DNA of 64,000 nt from Glandiceps talaboti. Lineage: Eukaryota; Hemichordata; Enteropneusta; Spengelidae. The notes under the pieces were generated by a model that saw nothing but the letters and a program-made list of their open reading frames with translations, searched no databases and was not told the DNA's origin. The DNA lies in NCBI RefSeq assembly GCF_964340395.1, contig NC_135568.1:11141776-11205775 (forward strand), in the 5' to 3' direction. Below, in pieces: positions 48,938 through 61,197 of this stretch. Positions within the stretch are counted from its first letter, which is position 1; every line of letters starts with the position of its first letter. Both the position numbers and the translations under genes were made by a program.

Positions 48938-49704
48938 AATGTTCCAAAAGACGACAAAAAACAGACTTCAGTATTTACTCTTCATACATAATACATACTC
49001 ATACATGGCATCACAACTGTGACCGCTAATTTCTCATCACTTTTTTGCTGGTACGAAAATGTTCCAACCAGGTCATCAATGGTACGTAAACAGCGACTTT
49101 GAAAAACTATAAAATTCCAAACAGTACAGCTGAGATGTTGACAGATGGATGATCCAACTCTGGACTGTGGCAGTGAAATTGGGTTCTATTCCGTACTTAT
49201 ACGCTGCAACGTTGTTTAACAACAAGGGTCACATTTCCAGGTGTGACAACACCGTTACTATAAAAAGCTAACATATGGAGCTGCTGGACAATATTTCTGT
49301 TGACCTATATTGATTGCTTTTGTGTACAAGTCCTGACAACACACTAGCAACACCCAGCATAAAAGTGAAAAAACAACCTCCAGTGCAATGCCACACTGGC
49401 TAACAATGGGACAATCATTAATGCTTCATTTTACTAATATCGTTAATATTATTATTTGTTCCGGATGACTAAGAATGACATTAATGGATGAATGCTCTAA
49501 ATTAAAATTCAAAAGCAATCAATACATGTAAAATTTACAAGATTAACGATGTTATTACGAACAATGCGAGGATAACACTGTATTTTTAGATCGAACTTTC
49601 GGACCTATCATCACTAAGTCTTGTATAAGAATCAATAAAGGATTAATATTTTCTGAGGAAAATTGATAGTTTAAAAAAAAAAGTCAAGAAAAATCTACCC
49701 ATAC
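48938..49704 (-). other. Interval between first exons 1c and 1d
   Basis: These 767 bp lie upstream of exon 1d and downstream of exon 1c. The stretch must hold the leader and promoter of the 1d isoform if it has its own start. I see no convincing TATA box in the right orientation and no coding sequence. Confidence 0.5.
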
Positions 49705-49725
49705 CTGTTTTTCCAAATCAGGCAT
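49705..49725 (-). CDS. DPP6: DPP6/10-like alternative first coding exon 1c (very short N-terminus)
   Basis: This is a seven-codon exon, MPDLEKQ, with A at -3 of the ATG and a donor CAG|GTATGG in phase 0. Joined to the common exon it gives [19 protein letters not shown]. The cytoplasmic tail of this isoform would be only about 19 residues before the membrane helix. The presumed promoter region just upstream (49726-50000) contains a palindromic CRE. It lies 768 bp upstream of exon 1d, so the two first exons could share regulatory DNA. The exon is short, so the call rests on correct phase, good Kozak context, good donor and position. Confidence 0.55.
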
Positions 49726-49954
49726 TCTGACAAGCTTGCTAAGAAAGATAAGATAAGGAAGGAGAGCGAAGGAAGATAGAGAGGAAAGTGAAGTTGAGCC
49801 TTGGTTGTCCGCTGCTTCCGTCAGCACTAAGTCACAGAGTTGTAACCAAGCCTAGTTTTAATACAGCTTGTAGCTGCTTATCATCCTGTGCATTCCTACA
49901 ACATACCTCATATTAATAATATGTTGGTTTCTTGTTGCACATCGCTTGGGGAGC

Positions 49955-49962
49955 TGACGTCA
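49955..49962. promoter_or_regulatory. Palindromic CRE (TGACGTCA) upstream of first exon 1c
   Basis: A perfect TGACGTCA lies about 230 bp upstream of the exon 1c ATG, in a locally less AT-rich stretch. This octamer is the canonical binding site of CREB/ATF bZIP factors. Position relative to a first exon of a presumably neuronal gene makes a promoter role plausible, but that is an inference. Confidence 0.4.
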
Positions 49963-50139
49963 AAACGAGGGTGGATTTGTTTTTTTTACCTTTCCTCACA
50001 ATCCTCTAAGACCTAATTAGTTGATCAGCTGGTGGCGTTGTCATAGCAATGCTATATTGGTTCGTTTTTAATAGGCAAACTTTGAAAAGGAAGGAGCTGA
50101 ATTTGTAACAGAGAATAGAACACTCATTTCAAATATATG

Positions 50140-50275
50140 AATATGCTAATTATATGCTAATTTTATCCACCAGAGTTGAAAGAGAGGTTGTATGATGCAT
50201 GTAATTATATGCTAATTTTATTCATCAGAGTTGAAAGAGAGGCTGTCTGATTAGTTCTAATTATATGAAGCAGTG
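50140..50275. repeat. Two-copy direct duplication, about 60-66 bp
   Basis: ATTATATGCTAATTTTAT(C/T)CA(C/T)CAGAGTTGAAAGAGAGG is present twice with few differences, so it is a fairly recent duplication. Confidence 0.85.
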
Positions 50276-51298
50276 TGTCGTCGGTAACAGTGTTTCATGT
50301 TTTAGGGCCATTAATGACTGTCTCTTAATGACCTACAGAATTCACGTCATTAGTTGAACAACAGAATATGAATGCCTCACAGCATATATGGTGACATGAT
50401 AATGACCAGCACATCAGTTACACCATCTACAATTTTTGAAAGCAGATACTTGATATTTTTAGATTTCCAACCAATTAATTTTGGTCAACAGGATATCGGT
50501 GTCACAACTAAGATATCAAAAGTATACATAATTCATTTTATTTCAAGGCAATATGAGGATTTGAGATTGACAGTTAAGTATTTCTTATATATTCAAAATT
50601 CCAACAAATATTTTTTATTCAAGTGGCATAAACTGAGTTTGTAAGGTGTTTACTCGAGTGGAAATACTTACATAAAACCTAGAATACACTATAATTCTAG
50701 CGTAATTTCAGTGTCGATGCATGTCCTCTATGACATTACAATTTTCTGCTTAGAGCAATCGATTGCATAGTTATTTCCTTAACACCAGGGTTGAGCTCAG
50801 TCTCGTGCCAGTTATGGTTAAGAATGTTTCATCAGTATTAAATACAACACTGTGAGTACTTTTTGAATGTGCAGCAACTATTATGTACAGAATTAAAACC
50901 CGACAATTTTTTTTTATGTGTTTAGTCTCAGACATGGGTCAGATAAAATTTGACAGATTTTAACAAACTGGACAACAATTTTAGAACAGATGACATGACA
51001 GAAATGAAACGTTGATAATGTTTTTGTTTTTTTAAAAGGATATTTAGGTAAAACTCAACAAATAACACATTACATCAGTGATACTCTCTACAAAACTTAG
51101 CTAGATGTTCGTACCGTGTACCTTCACTCTAGTGGGAATTAAATTTCAGTAAAAGCTTGGATAACTTAGGTTATCATCTTATATGCTAGGAAGGATTTAT
51201 ATTCTGCTATCAACTCATGATGTGAACTCTGTAAGTCATTCATTAAAATATCATCACCCCGCCACATATTACTGGGCTCTCACTAAAAAATTTCCTAT

Positions 51299-51669
51299 AA
51301 GGCCGAGAAAAAAATTGTTTGGGTTCCGGTTACCTGACCCCACCTAGTAGTTTTTTACACTAAACTGGTTCTTATGTATTTGAGAAAAAATAATAAAATC
51401 TCGAAAATTGTGTAGTCTTGCAAGAAATGGTGGATGCGGAAACTGACATCAACTTTAAAAAGACAATATAAAACTGTTCTTCCAATCTGTAATGGCTGTA
51501 CATCGGATGAGAAGAAACCAATAACACAGAGACCATATGGAAAACAATGGAAAATATAACTACCTGAACGAGACACTCACATATGAAAAAAAAAATTTAA
51601 AAAAAATCTATTTACCCCATTCTAAAAATGAGTGTAATTGGAACCATACAATTTTTTTTTTGTTAGGCA
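51299..51669 (+). mobile_element. MITE-like element, family B copy 1
   Basis: About 370 bp. The left end AATTGTTTGGGTTCCGGTTAC pairs with the reverse complement of the right end, AATTGTATGGTTCCAATTAC. It shares about 350 bp of clear identity with 58232-58584 in the same orientation (for example GTGGATGCGGAAACTGACAT and GAGAAGAAACCAATAACACA). I see no coding capacity. The target duplication is unclear. Confidence 0.65.
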
Positions 51670-53820
51670 TAATACAGACACTGCTTATACTTGTTGTAGA
51701 TAAGAGTCCCGAGTCCTATAGTTGTATTGAAGCCAGAGATTGAAAACTGAGCCAAAAGACTCAAATTTCAAATTAGTCTACTGCATATGACAAACTGTAC
51801 AAATTCCCTATCTCTGTTACCATCAAGATTGTCATTGTTTGGGAACCATCGGTAACAGACAGGAGAAAATGAGTAAAACTTGCACAGATTTCCATTCATG
51901 GTACCATAATTTTGGTGGGGAATCTTGGCTACAATACCAGTGTACTTTTAGCAATTTACCACCATTAACAAAAGCTCTGCTAAAGAGCCAAGCAATTTTT
52001 GTACTTTTTACCTACATAAAGTACATTGATCACGGTACTAAAATCATCAGAATTGGCCGATAAATGTTCATTATTTGATTCAAGTCATTTTAACTGTAAG
52101 AGCACCAAGTCTGTCAACCGTAGGCCTATAAAACCATGGTAACCCTATTATGTTTTGTGATCAATACTATTACCATAACAGGAAAAATTCACTTATGGTA
52201 CTTAATATCTTCAATGTATTTAATCATTGTAAATGAAAAATCAACATTTGATAATTATTCTCACAAGTCTGACCGATTAAACCGAAAATTAAATTAATTA
52301 CTCATTCATTATTTTTCGCGAAAACGAAGCAATTGTATTATGGTGAAATTTTGTAACTTCAATGTATCACTATTTTGAACGGTCATATGACTTAACTAGT
52401 GTATGAATTTTTTATAAGCAATGACAGTAGATCTGAAAGTTTAATCACAGGTACTTTGGTAATCGGAAAACAGTATTCACACAAGCGTAACATTTCTATG
52501 TACGATTACAGTTATCACTAAGGAGGAGTCATTATCTTCATCACCTGTACCCTGTTGTCATGGTAACAGAGAAAGTCGTTGATAAGACAGAGGTTTGAGA
52601 TACAGGTTTATGATTCCTACGATTTTTTGGATCAACAGATCATTTTTAAGGTGTACAGATGAGCAAGAAAAATGATACGACGTGAATGAGATTATGCGAA
52701 ACACATGTGGCTGGTGAGCGGTGGCTAGTTTGCTGCCAAGAAAAGAGAACATCTTAAGACACTACTACATAAATAATTGACGACATCCATCAAGATACTT
52801 TGCTTGTAACACTTGACGTACATCTGTTTATACTAACAATAAAATAGAGAATTCCTATACAATTTACCGGTACATACAAATGCAAATTAGATTACTATTG
52901 AAAGACAAACCTTGAGGACTCCCTTGACTTTTCAAAATTTGTCTTTCAAATTACTAATTACAGATTTGACAAAAATTGGCATTCCCTGTTGAGGCTCACT
53001 ACTACTAGTATCTCTAGATTCAATTCTTCACAGGTATTTTTTGTTGCAGAATAAATGGCCATAGTATGTTTGTATAAAGGTGTATTTGAAAAGAAAGAAA
53101 AAATTAATTCAAATACTATTCTTAGACCAGAGACTTGCATGACTCTCTGCATGGCTGGACTCTCTTGTATGCCAGATATCTGTATAGCCAGGAAACTAAA
53201 GACTCTGGAAGTGGAAGAGCTATTTTTTGTATTCCTTTACTATAGAAATTCAAAAAAATGAATTTTTTGATTTCCAAGCATCTGGGGGAGAAACGGTTGC
53301 ACAAAATAGTACACATACAGAAGGTGTCACCCTCAGTCAATGCATGGAGGCCAAGATATTTTGCCTCAGTTTTATATATTCTGTATCCTTTTAATGTATT
53401 TCTCCCAAATGATCAATATGGCAGAACATCAAAGTGAATTTATACATAAATATCAAAACCACTTCAGGCACATTCTCTTATCACTACTTTTTTACCATTC
53501 AAAAATTCACTGATAACCTTTCTTGGTTCTCAAATCACAATATACATTTCTATGAATTAAAAAAGTTGCTTTGTTGAACAGCAACATTTTGAAGTATAGT
53601 CTGCAATCAATAAAGTTGTTTCTGTCAAATGTTTGGTAGAAATTTCTCATTTTTTTCAATAAATTACTTCATTTGTGATTAATTCTTCATTGAATTCAAA
53701 GTTGCTTTACAACAATTTGACTCGTAGTCTGCAAAAAAGTTCAGTCGATGGATAATTGTGTTTCAGTAGGTACAACACTGCAAGTACATGTAACTTTTAA
53801 ATTTGCAGTAAAAACTACAT

Positions 53821-54066
53821 GTATGCCAATACAGTCACAGGTGTAAACTATGCCAATACAGGTATGCAGTAAAAACTATGCTAATACAGGTATGCAGTAA
53901 AAACTATACTAATACAGGTATGCAGTAAAAACTATGCCAATATAGTCACAGGTATGCAGTAAATACTATGCCAGTACAGGTATGCAGTAAAAACTATGCC
54001 AATACTGGTATGCAGTAAAAACTATGCCAATACAGTCACAGGTGTAAACTATGCCAATACAGGTAT
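53821..54066. repeat. 28-bp minisatellite (TATGCAGTAAAAACTATGCC)
   Basis: About nine copies of GGTATGCAGTAAAAACTATG followed by CCAATACA, some with a CAGTCA insertion. Near-identity of the central copies suggests recent expansion. Confidence 0.9.
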
Positions 54067-54252
54067 AAACTCAGCTTGTGCGCCTTTAATTTCTGAAAAC
54101 AAGTGAACTAGTTTTGAAATTCAAATGACAATGAAATCATTGTACTGTGATACATATCTGATGTGCATTGAGGAGTACAAAATGATCCAGGTTTTATTGG
54201 AAGCCTGAATTGTTTATCTTGGCAATCTTTTCATCTCATTCAGTCCATGACA

Positions 54253-54260
54253 TGACGTCA
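54253..54260. promoter_or_regulatory. Second palindromic CRE (TGACGTCA)
   Basis: A second perfect TGACGTCA lies in the interval between first exons 1c and 1b, within ATGACATGACGTCATTC. It is not close to any exon found here. It could be an intronic enhancer element or a chance octamer. Confidence 0.2.
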
Positions 54261-54974
54261 TTCTAAATGCAATGGCATGTTCTTTTTTGGTGAATTTTTT
54301 ATGATTTTGAGCAGACGACAGGAAATGGAACTTGTAATTTGTACTAACAAGTCAGAGCTGACTGCAATGAGATACGCCTCACCATCACTACAATAATGAC
54401 ACGGAAATTGCTTTCAAAAACTGTCTGTGTTGCTAACAACACTAAAAATACGATACATGCAATATAGAGAAGTTCCCTCACACTAGAAAGCTATGACACG
54501 GCAAAAATGTTGCCATCATGGGAATTTACGCCCTGTGACAGATCGCGCCTCGATAAATGTAATGGTTAGCGGTGATGTGGGAAAGGTCTTATAAACATGT
54601 CGTATGTAAATGTCAGGAGATTGAAGCATTAGAACGATGGTGGCAAATTCCCCCGAGAAATGTTGGGTAGTAACGGCAAAATTGCTTAATGGAAATATGA
54701 GAGATATGACTTTGCATGACTACTCTTACAGTCATGGACAAGTTGTCTATTCCTCGGAGATTTTATGAAATTTATTGCTATCATCTTCATGGCATCTCGG
54801 AAGTCTATACACCATTGGCAGTAAACATGTCTAATTCAAATTGATACTGCTTTGACTAGAGAGAATCTTTCGAATTAAAATGTGATATGATTTTCATTGA
54901 CCGATGCCATTGCAAAAGAAAACGCAAAAAAAAAAAAAACACCGCAAAAAAAAATTTGAAGAAAGGATCGCAAA

Positions 54975-55385
54975 AAATCTTGTCAGCCTGTAAAATTCAA
55001 ATTGTAAAACTTTGACTTGAAAATGTCATCTGGCAGTCACAAATTCTTTAGTTTCTGTCTTTGTTTTTGGATTGTAAAAATTTGGTTAAGGGAACAATAC
55101 CAAATCAATTGGTCTATTTCCCTTCAAGTATCTGTAGAAACTTCCAGTGGCCAGAAAACACCTTTAACAGGAAAGACTAACAAAATTCAAATTAAGACAG
55201 AAACTTTGACTTGAAAATGTCATATGACTCACAAACATTTTAGTTTTTGTCAATTTTTCAAATTGTAAATATTTGTAAGACTGACAAATTCAAATTGACA
55301 CAGAAACTTTGAATTGAAAATGTCACATCACTATCACAAATTGCAAAAAAATTTAGTCCCAGCTGACAAATTCAAATTAATACCA
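54975..55385. repeat. Degenerate tandem array with GACTTGAAAATGTCAT blocks
   Basis: AAACTTTGACTTGAAAATGT recurs near 55008, 55201 and 55304. Each copy has CTGACAAATTCAAATTNA and CACAAATT(C/T)TTTAGTTT companions. Confidence 0.65.
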
Positions 55386-58231
55386 CTGTGACTACAGAAA
55401 TACTTATGCCACAGAATTTGTCTATTTCACATATACCGATAGTTACTGTTAGTCTGTAAGGTGTGCCATGATATGGCGCCCTCACACAACTTATAATTTA
55501 CAATTTTTAGGAAATGATGGTTCAATATATACATGTACATATTGTCTATCCCAGCCTGTTTTAGAAGACATGTAACCATAAGAAGCCTGTGACATTAGTG
55601 TGTGGGTGTTAAAGTTAATACAAATATACTGGGGTTTTTAATTTGATTATTTTTAAACAGGAAAATCAAAGGTTACATAATTCTCAAATTAGCTGATAGT
55701 TAAAACGTGTTGAAACTGCTATTTAAATATCTCTCAATTCAACAAATTGGGGGTTTATTTATTTATTAACTTTGTTTAAATTGGGTAAAATATTTGCACA
55801 AGCTATGATCATCATTCCAGGACTATTGTTATGGCTTTGATTATTATAAGAATTGCTAAGTATGTATGCAAACATGCTAACCTGTGTAAATTGCAGACTA
55901 CACATTTCAGGTTTTGTTGATTTAAAGATAGAGGGCGCTATACAACACTTGTGAGTAACAGACAGCAATAGCAGACAATTTTACTGAAAATACTTTTTTT
56001 TTTAAATTTGAAAATGTTTCAAAATTTTCATCTGCAGTAATATTCAAAATCGCAATGCCAACTGTTTCCTGATTATGACTGAAAATAAGATACAATTTCG
56101 CCAAACAATGGAAAATACTTTTTTGTCATTCAGGATGGCTGGAATTACAAAACATCCTTTATTCATACAACAAAATACTGTTAAAATTTCTTTTAAAAAA
56201 AAAAATAAAAAATTTTGATCACGACACATTCAATTTATTTCTACAAATGTTTGGCAAATGCTTTCAAATGGTACACATTCAAAAACGCATGGAATATTTG
56301 ATCTTTGAAAAAATCATTCCTCAAGATATATTTTTTCTTCACATTCAACAACTGGCTGCTGGTATTATTAGAATGACAAGACCGTTACAATACAGCAGGA
56401 GATGAAATCAATGATTCGTGTCGTACTGGCATTGATGACAGCCATCAAAGACATTTCAATGGCTGTCGTTTTGTTATTTTGTTCTACAGCAAATTAAATA
56501 GCTTTGTTTGGTTTCCCCACAATTAGTAGGATATTGAATATTTGATAAGTTTTGGCTATTAATCATAACATTGTGGCTCACAGTACATATAATACAAACG
56601 ATATTCTTTCTTTACCAGTTTTTATCATTTTGGGCATTTTGTACATTTATCAATGTTACATAGTATTTTTCTGACTTTTACAATCATTTTTCTTATTCTT
56701 CTGTATTATTCTAGATTTATTTTAATACATCTCATGAAAATATGACGTTATAAGTCGAGTTACCCTTTGGTTCCCACGGTGTATTGTTCAGAAGACGATC
56801 AAAACATAAAAGCCAAATTTTACTTAACGCTAAAACCATGTTTGGACATGGAAATACAAACTCTTTTCACAATCGAAAGTTTGACATTGTTTCAAGTGTT
56901 GCACTCAAGCAAAGTTGGAAATTTTCAATAAAGACTTATCTTCCCATACATTTCGCGGGAAAACAAAAACGTTAAAATAAGTAGTCTTTGTTTGTACATT
57001 TTCAGTTCATGACCTAGTTCACAATTACGTAGTCAATTGTAACGGAGCAATTTCATAAATCAATTAATTTATCTATAATACCAGTAATAATTCTCAATAA
57101 TAATTACTGTCTCTCCAATATTGGAATCTCGTTTCCATGGTTATCAGGACCCATAGAACTTCTGATAAACAGCCATCAATACTACATGACACTGGCTTGT
57201 TTCTTTTCTACACTCACGTAACACTACCTTCCTCAACTCTTTAACCTTGTCACCCCTGTGCTTTATGGTTTAACCCTAATCTATCAAATACATCATGTAG
57301 TAAAGTGGAACAATGTACAAGAAAATAGGAGTGAAAGAGTCAATCGGTAAAATCAAGTGACTCAAAACGGATGTCATATTAAAACTAAGCAGTAAGTCTA
57401 ATAATATCTACATACATAGATAATCGACAAACTTTGTTTCTATGGTAACTTGAAGTAATAATCTGCGCAACAGGTTTCTATGGTATCGTGCCAACTCCCA
57501 TACTACTTGTGGGATTTAAGACAAAATGGAGACAGCATACTTAAGTCAAGCAAATCCTGAAAATGACCTCAAGGATTTTCAGATATGGTGTGTGTATGTG
57601 CAGTGTGTGTGAATTTGCACTTTTACATCATGAAATAACAAAGTTCCTACAACTTGGGCACAACTTAAGCAGAGTACCACATATATCCTATAAAAAATTC
57701 TACATAGTTGTAAATTTTTCTCAATAGCCAATGTTCAGCAAACTATGTACAATGTAGAGAGTTCACTTCAGTGGTTTATTACTGCTGCACATAATCATGG
57801 AAAAATTGGCACAATTTCAAATCAATTTTGCAGACAAAATATTTCAAAATAATTCAATACCACTAATATGACTATAGTTTCGAACAACTGCAGCAGAAAT
57901 GTGTACATTTGATGACTAACTGAAGTGAAATAATTCGCTGATAAAAATTTCATAGCGATACGCAATTGAATACCACTATACAATGTAAAGAGAAAAACAC
58001 AGAAACTATGTACAGTCACTGTCTGTTTCGCATTCACTGGTTCTGTGTGATACAACCATGCAGAAACCAATTAAAACAGCACATTCTACGTAGTAAGTTC
58101 GTAATTTCTTGCTACATTTTGTATAATTGAAATATACTAGTTAAACATACTGTAGCAAGACATAGACAAGCGGGCGCCAACGTTTTGATATCACCATTTG
58201 ATGTTTCAATGGTGGCAATGTTATTTTTCTT

Positions 58232-58584
58232 TTAGGCCCAACAAAAATAGTTTGGTTCTGGTTACCGACCCCCACCTAGTTTTTCACTGCCAACTTTTTT
58301 TATGTATTCGAGAAAAGATATATAAAATCGCTAAAATTGTGAAGTCTCGTGAGAAATAGTGGATGCAGAAACTGACATCAACAGTATAAAACTGTACTTC
58401 TAATCTGTAATGGCTGTACATCTGATGAGAAGAAACCAATAACACAGAGACCATATGGAAAACAACAGAAAAAATAACATGCATCTGAACAAGACACACA
58501 CACATAAAAAAAAAAAACCATCTAAATACCCCACCTATTCTAAAATTGCGCGTAATCGGAACCACACATTTTTTGGGGACCTTA
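58232..58584 (+). mobile_element. MITE-like element, family B copy 2
   Basis: It is homologous to 51299-51669. The left end TAGTTTGGTTCTGGTTACC pairs with TGTGTGGTTCCGATTACGCG from the reverse complement of the right end. It lies 135 bp from the exon 1b donor. Confidence 0.65.
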
Positions 58585-58718
58585 AACAAAATGTTGCAAG
58601 AAACTATTCATTCCTTGTTGTCTTAAAGTGTAGCATGTACAGTTTCTCATTAATAGTCTCTGCAATGGGTGGTACGATCTACTGATAAATAATTTATATT
58701 AAAGTGATAACACCCTAC

Positions 58719-58781
58719 CTCATCTTTAGAGAAGTCAATATTAACATCATTACCGTCCTCAAAAGTCTTTGCGTCAAACAT
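58719..58781 (-). CDS. DPP6: DPP6/10-like alternative first coding exon 1b (acidic N-terminus)
   Basis: This is a 21-codon coding exon. It starts MFDAKTFEDG, ends DFSKDE, and is closed by a good donor, GAG|GTAGGG, in phase 0. Joined to the transmembrane exon it gives ...[16 protein letters not shown]. The frame is open and the initiation context has G at -3. On the same strand a TATAAAAA lies about 85 bp upstream of the ATG (58865-58872). The peptide would be the cytoplasmic tail of one isoform and is strongly acidic (eight D/E against three K). I do not recognise it in a named vertebrate isoform. The splice junction is inferred from phase and donor alone; transcript data would settle it. Confidence 0.65.
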
Positions 58782-58864
58782 TACGACTCCTGTCAAAAAC
58801 ACAACTGAACTCGTATCATGGGTTGGTTTCGTCTACAGGTGAGCGGTAATGTTCTAAAACACCG

Positions 58865-58872
58865 TTTTTATA
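58865..58872 (-). promoter_or_regulatory. TATA box upstream of first exon 1b
   Basis: TATAAAAA reads on the minus strand (GCGAATATAAAAACGG context), about 84 bp upstream of the exon 1b ATG. That predicts a transcription start near 58840 and a leader of roughly 60 nt. The sequence is visible directly; its use as a core promoter is an inference from position. Confidence 0.4.
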
Positions 58873-59079
58873 TTCGCATTGTTTATGATTGACAGTGTTG
58901 GACTCAAGGGACATAAAAAGGCATATACATTTTGATTACAGGTTGAAAAAGTGATTAGACCGTAACAATAGGTTACTGTGGCTTCAATGGTTTTATGACC
59001 ATTATGGGACGTTTGTTTGACAAGCCTGAGGAGATCGTCACAATTTTGTCGGATCTATTTTCATGTGGAAACTAACAAT

Positions 59080-59345
59080 TCTGGTTTTTGATTAATATTG
59101 AGAAGAAATGAACAAATTTTGGGAGAAAATTCTGGCATACAGGATATGCTATTTTTTGGAAAATAATCATATGAATTCAATTTTGGACGGAAAATTTTGC
59201 AAACGACATGAAAATGCAAAAATGTCTCATTGGACCCATGTCTGTATACATTTAGAAAGAATACCATGTTTTTTTAAATAATCATATGAACACAAATTGT
59301 TGGTGGGAAACTGTTGCAGACGACATGCAAATCATGCAGTAATTT
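59080..59345. repeat. Two-copy tandem duplication plus distant third fragment
   Basis: AAATAATCATATGAA followed by CAATTTTGGACGG / CAAATTGTTGGTGGG and CAAACGACATGAAAAT / CAGACGACATGCAAAT blocks recur at about 120 bp. A related GGGACCATGTCTGTATACA lies near 59722. Confidence 0.6.
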
Positions 59346-61173
59346 ATAAATAGCCTCGCTGTACTTGACTAACCTTATATAAACAGAAGGTTATCTTTAC
59401 AATTGAAGCATAACATACTTGAAATTTGTAGGACAAGAAAAAGTTGTATAATAATTACAAAATGTTTGAGCACAGAGTGAGAAAGCGCTCTATAATTTTA
59501 AACTAACATTATTATTATTATTATTTTCTGATGCAATGATTAAATATTTTAGAAGAACAGCCATACAATTCAGAAAACAAATTTTTGTGCTCGCATAAAA
59601 TTTTGGACATTGATGTATCTTTCCCTGTATTGAATTTTTCCAATTAATTTACTTCAGTTAATAAAGAAATTTAAAGTCAACATGACAAGAAATTATTAGC
59701 GACAATAAAAATACATCCCATGGGACCATGTCTGTATACACTTATTGTTTGCAAGTCTTCCTTCAATATATGAAGCATATATAAATCATTGGGGCAAAGC
59801 TATATTATACAGGTTAAATTAAGGTCATGGAATATTCCATTGAAAAATGCAGGGGTTGTTGTGGAACATTCTATTTGAGTAATAGGGTAGACAAGGATTG
59901 TTGTATTTCACGGAAACAACAGTGTGCTGTGTATAGTGACAGGCTGCAAGTGTTACCTTCAATGAGATATAATTATGACAAATTTGACTGCAACTTCACG
60001 AACCTTGTTGAGAACATGTTTAAATTCAAGAAATATCAAACATTATGCTTGCAAAATATGTTGCTTCAACTTGAAATGTAACCTTTGATATGTGTTGTGA
60101 CCTATATAAAGATTCACATGCATGCATTCGTATAAGTCCAGGAATATGAAAATGTCCTCTAGGAGCAAACAAAAGTATTCTACTATTCACCACTAGGAGG
60201 CGCTATACTATTCTGCATGGAAGCCGTCATCATCACCATTGATTATACTACAGTGCACTTCTAAAGAAGTTCTACAACAGTATTTCACACATACCAATTC
60301 CTGAAAAGTGAATACTATCAATATTCCTGGACATATTTTTGATTAACCAAATATTTTCCGGCAAAATATTCCAGAGTACTTCTAGGTCATTTATCACATT
60401 TTACTAAACACTTCTGCATATGGACTAATATCTACTTCATCATAACAACCTACTTCACATTAATCCAGACAACAAATAATTTTTCATCACCATATAAAGT
60501 TACAGATTAATGATCAAGCTGAAAAGTGAATAAAAACAATTTTTCATATCGTCGACTGTTTCATCCATAATTCCATGTTACATACTGCTGTAAAGTGGAA
60601 CGAAATGATCTCGGATAATTTTTCTCCTTAGGCACGAATTCTACACATCATAAATCATAAACCTATGGCGCCTAGCTATTGCTAAAACTTTGAGAGAGAT
60701 TTAGTCACTGCTGGTTTGCATTGAAGTTTTGACGGTGACATTACTTCAAATGCAAAAATTTCATTTTTATGCTAGTGATAATGTCAAAGCACTTGCATGT
60801 ATATGGATATACAACATATCTACATTAGATCTCCATGGTCACTGAGACCACCCAAGGACACACAATGTTATCTCAACTCTCCAAAATCCTGGAGTACAAA
60901 CTGCAGATAATTCTTGCAAGTAGAGCAAACTATTTTTAGCTTGGCTGCTTCAATTATACTGTGTTCTACTTTGCTAGAATGTGATAATATATTTATAGAG
61001 TGCTAACTTGTTACAGTACAATTTAAAAGTAAATCATGGTCCTTAGTGTTTAACAAACAGTAAGTCCTAGATACACTCTTGAAAAAGTGGGTCTTAAGTT
61101 GTTTAAAATATTCTGATTTTTGGTACTGTATGAATATTTTGCAAATATTTGGTTGCAGAAGCATAGATGACTT

Positions 61174-61197
61174 ACCGACCGACCGACCGACCGACCA
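61174..61197. repeat. (ACCG)n short microsatellite
   Basis: Six imperfect tetranucleotide units. Confidence 0.8.

Larger units (their letters stand above)
49726..58718 (-). other. Interval between first exons 1b and 1c
   Basis: These 9 kb are without a supportable gene. The stretch contains the putative 1c promoter with a CRE, a 66-bp direct duplication (50140-50275), one MITE-like copy (51299-51669), a minisatellite (53821-54066), a second CRE (54253), a tandem array (54975-55385), and a second MITE-like copy (58232-58584) only 135 bp downstream of the exon 1b donor. Confidence 0.65.

Noticed and set aside
59827-60081. 84-codon cysteine-containing plus-strand frame
   Set aside because: Cysteines show no regular spacing and there is no signal peptide; probably chance.
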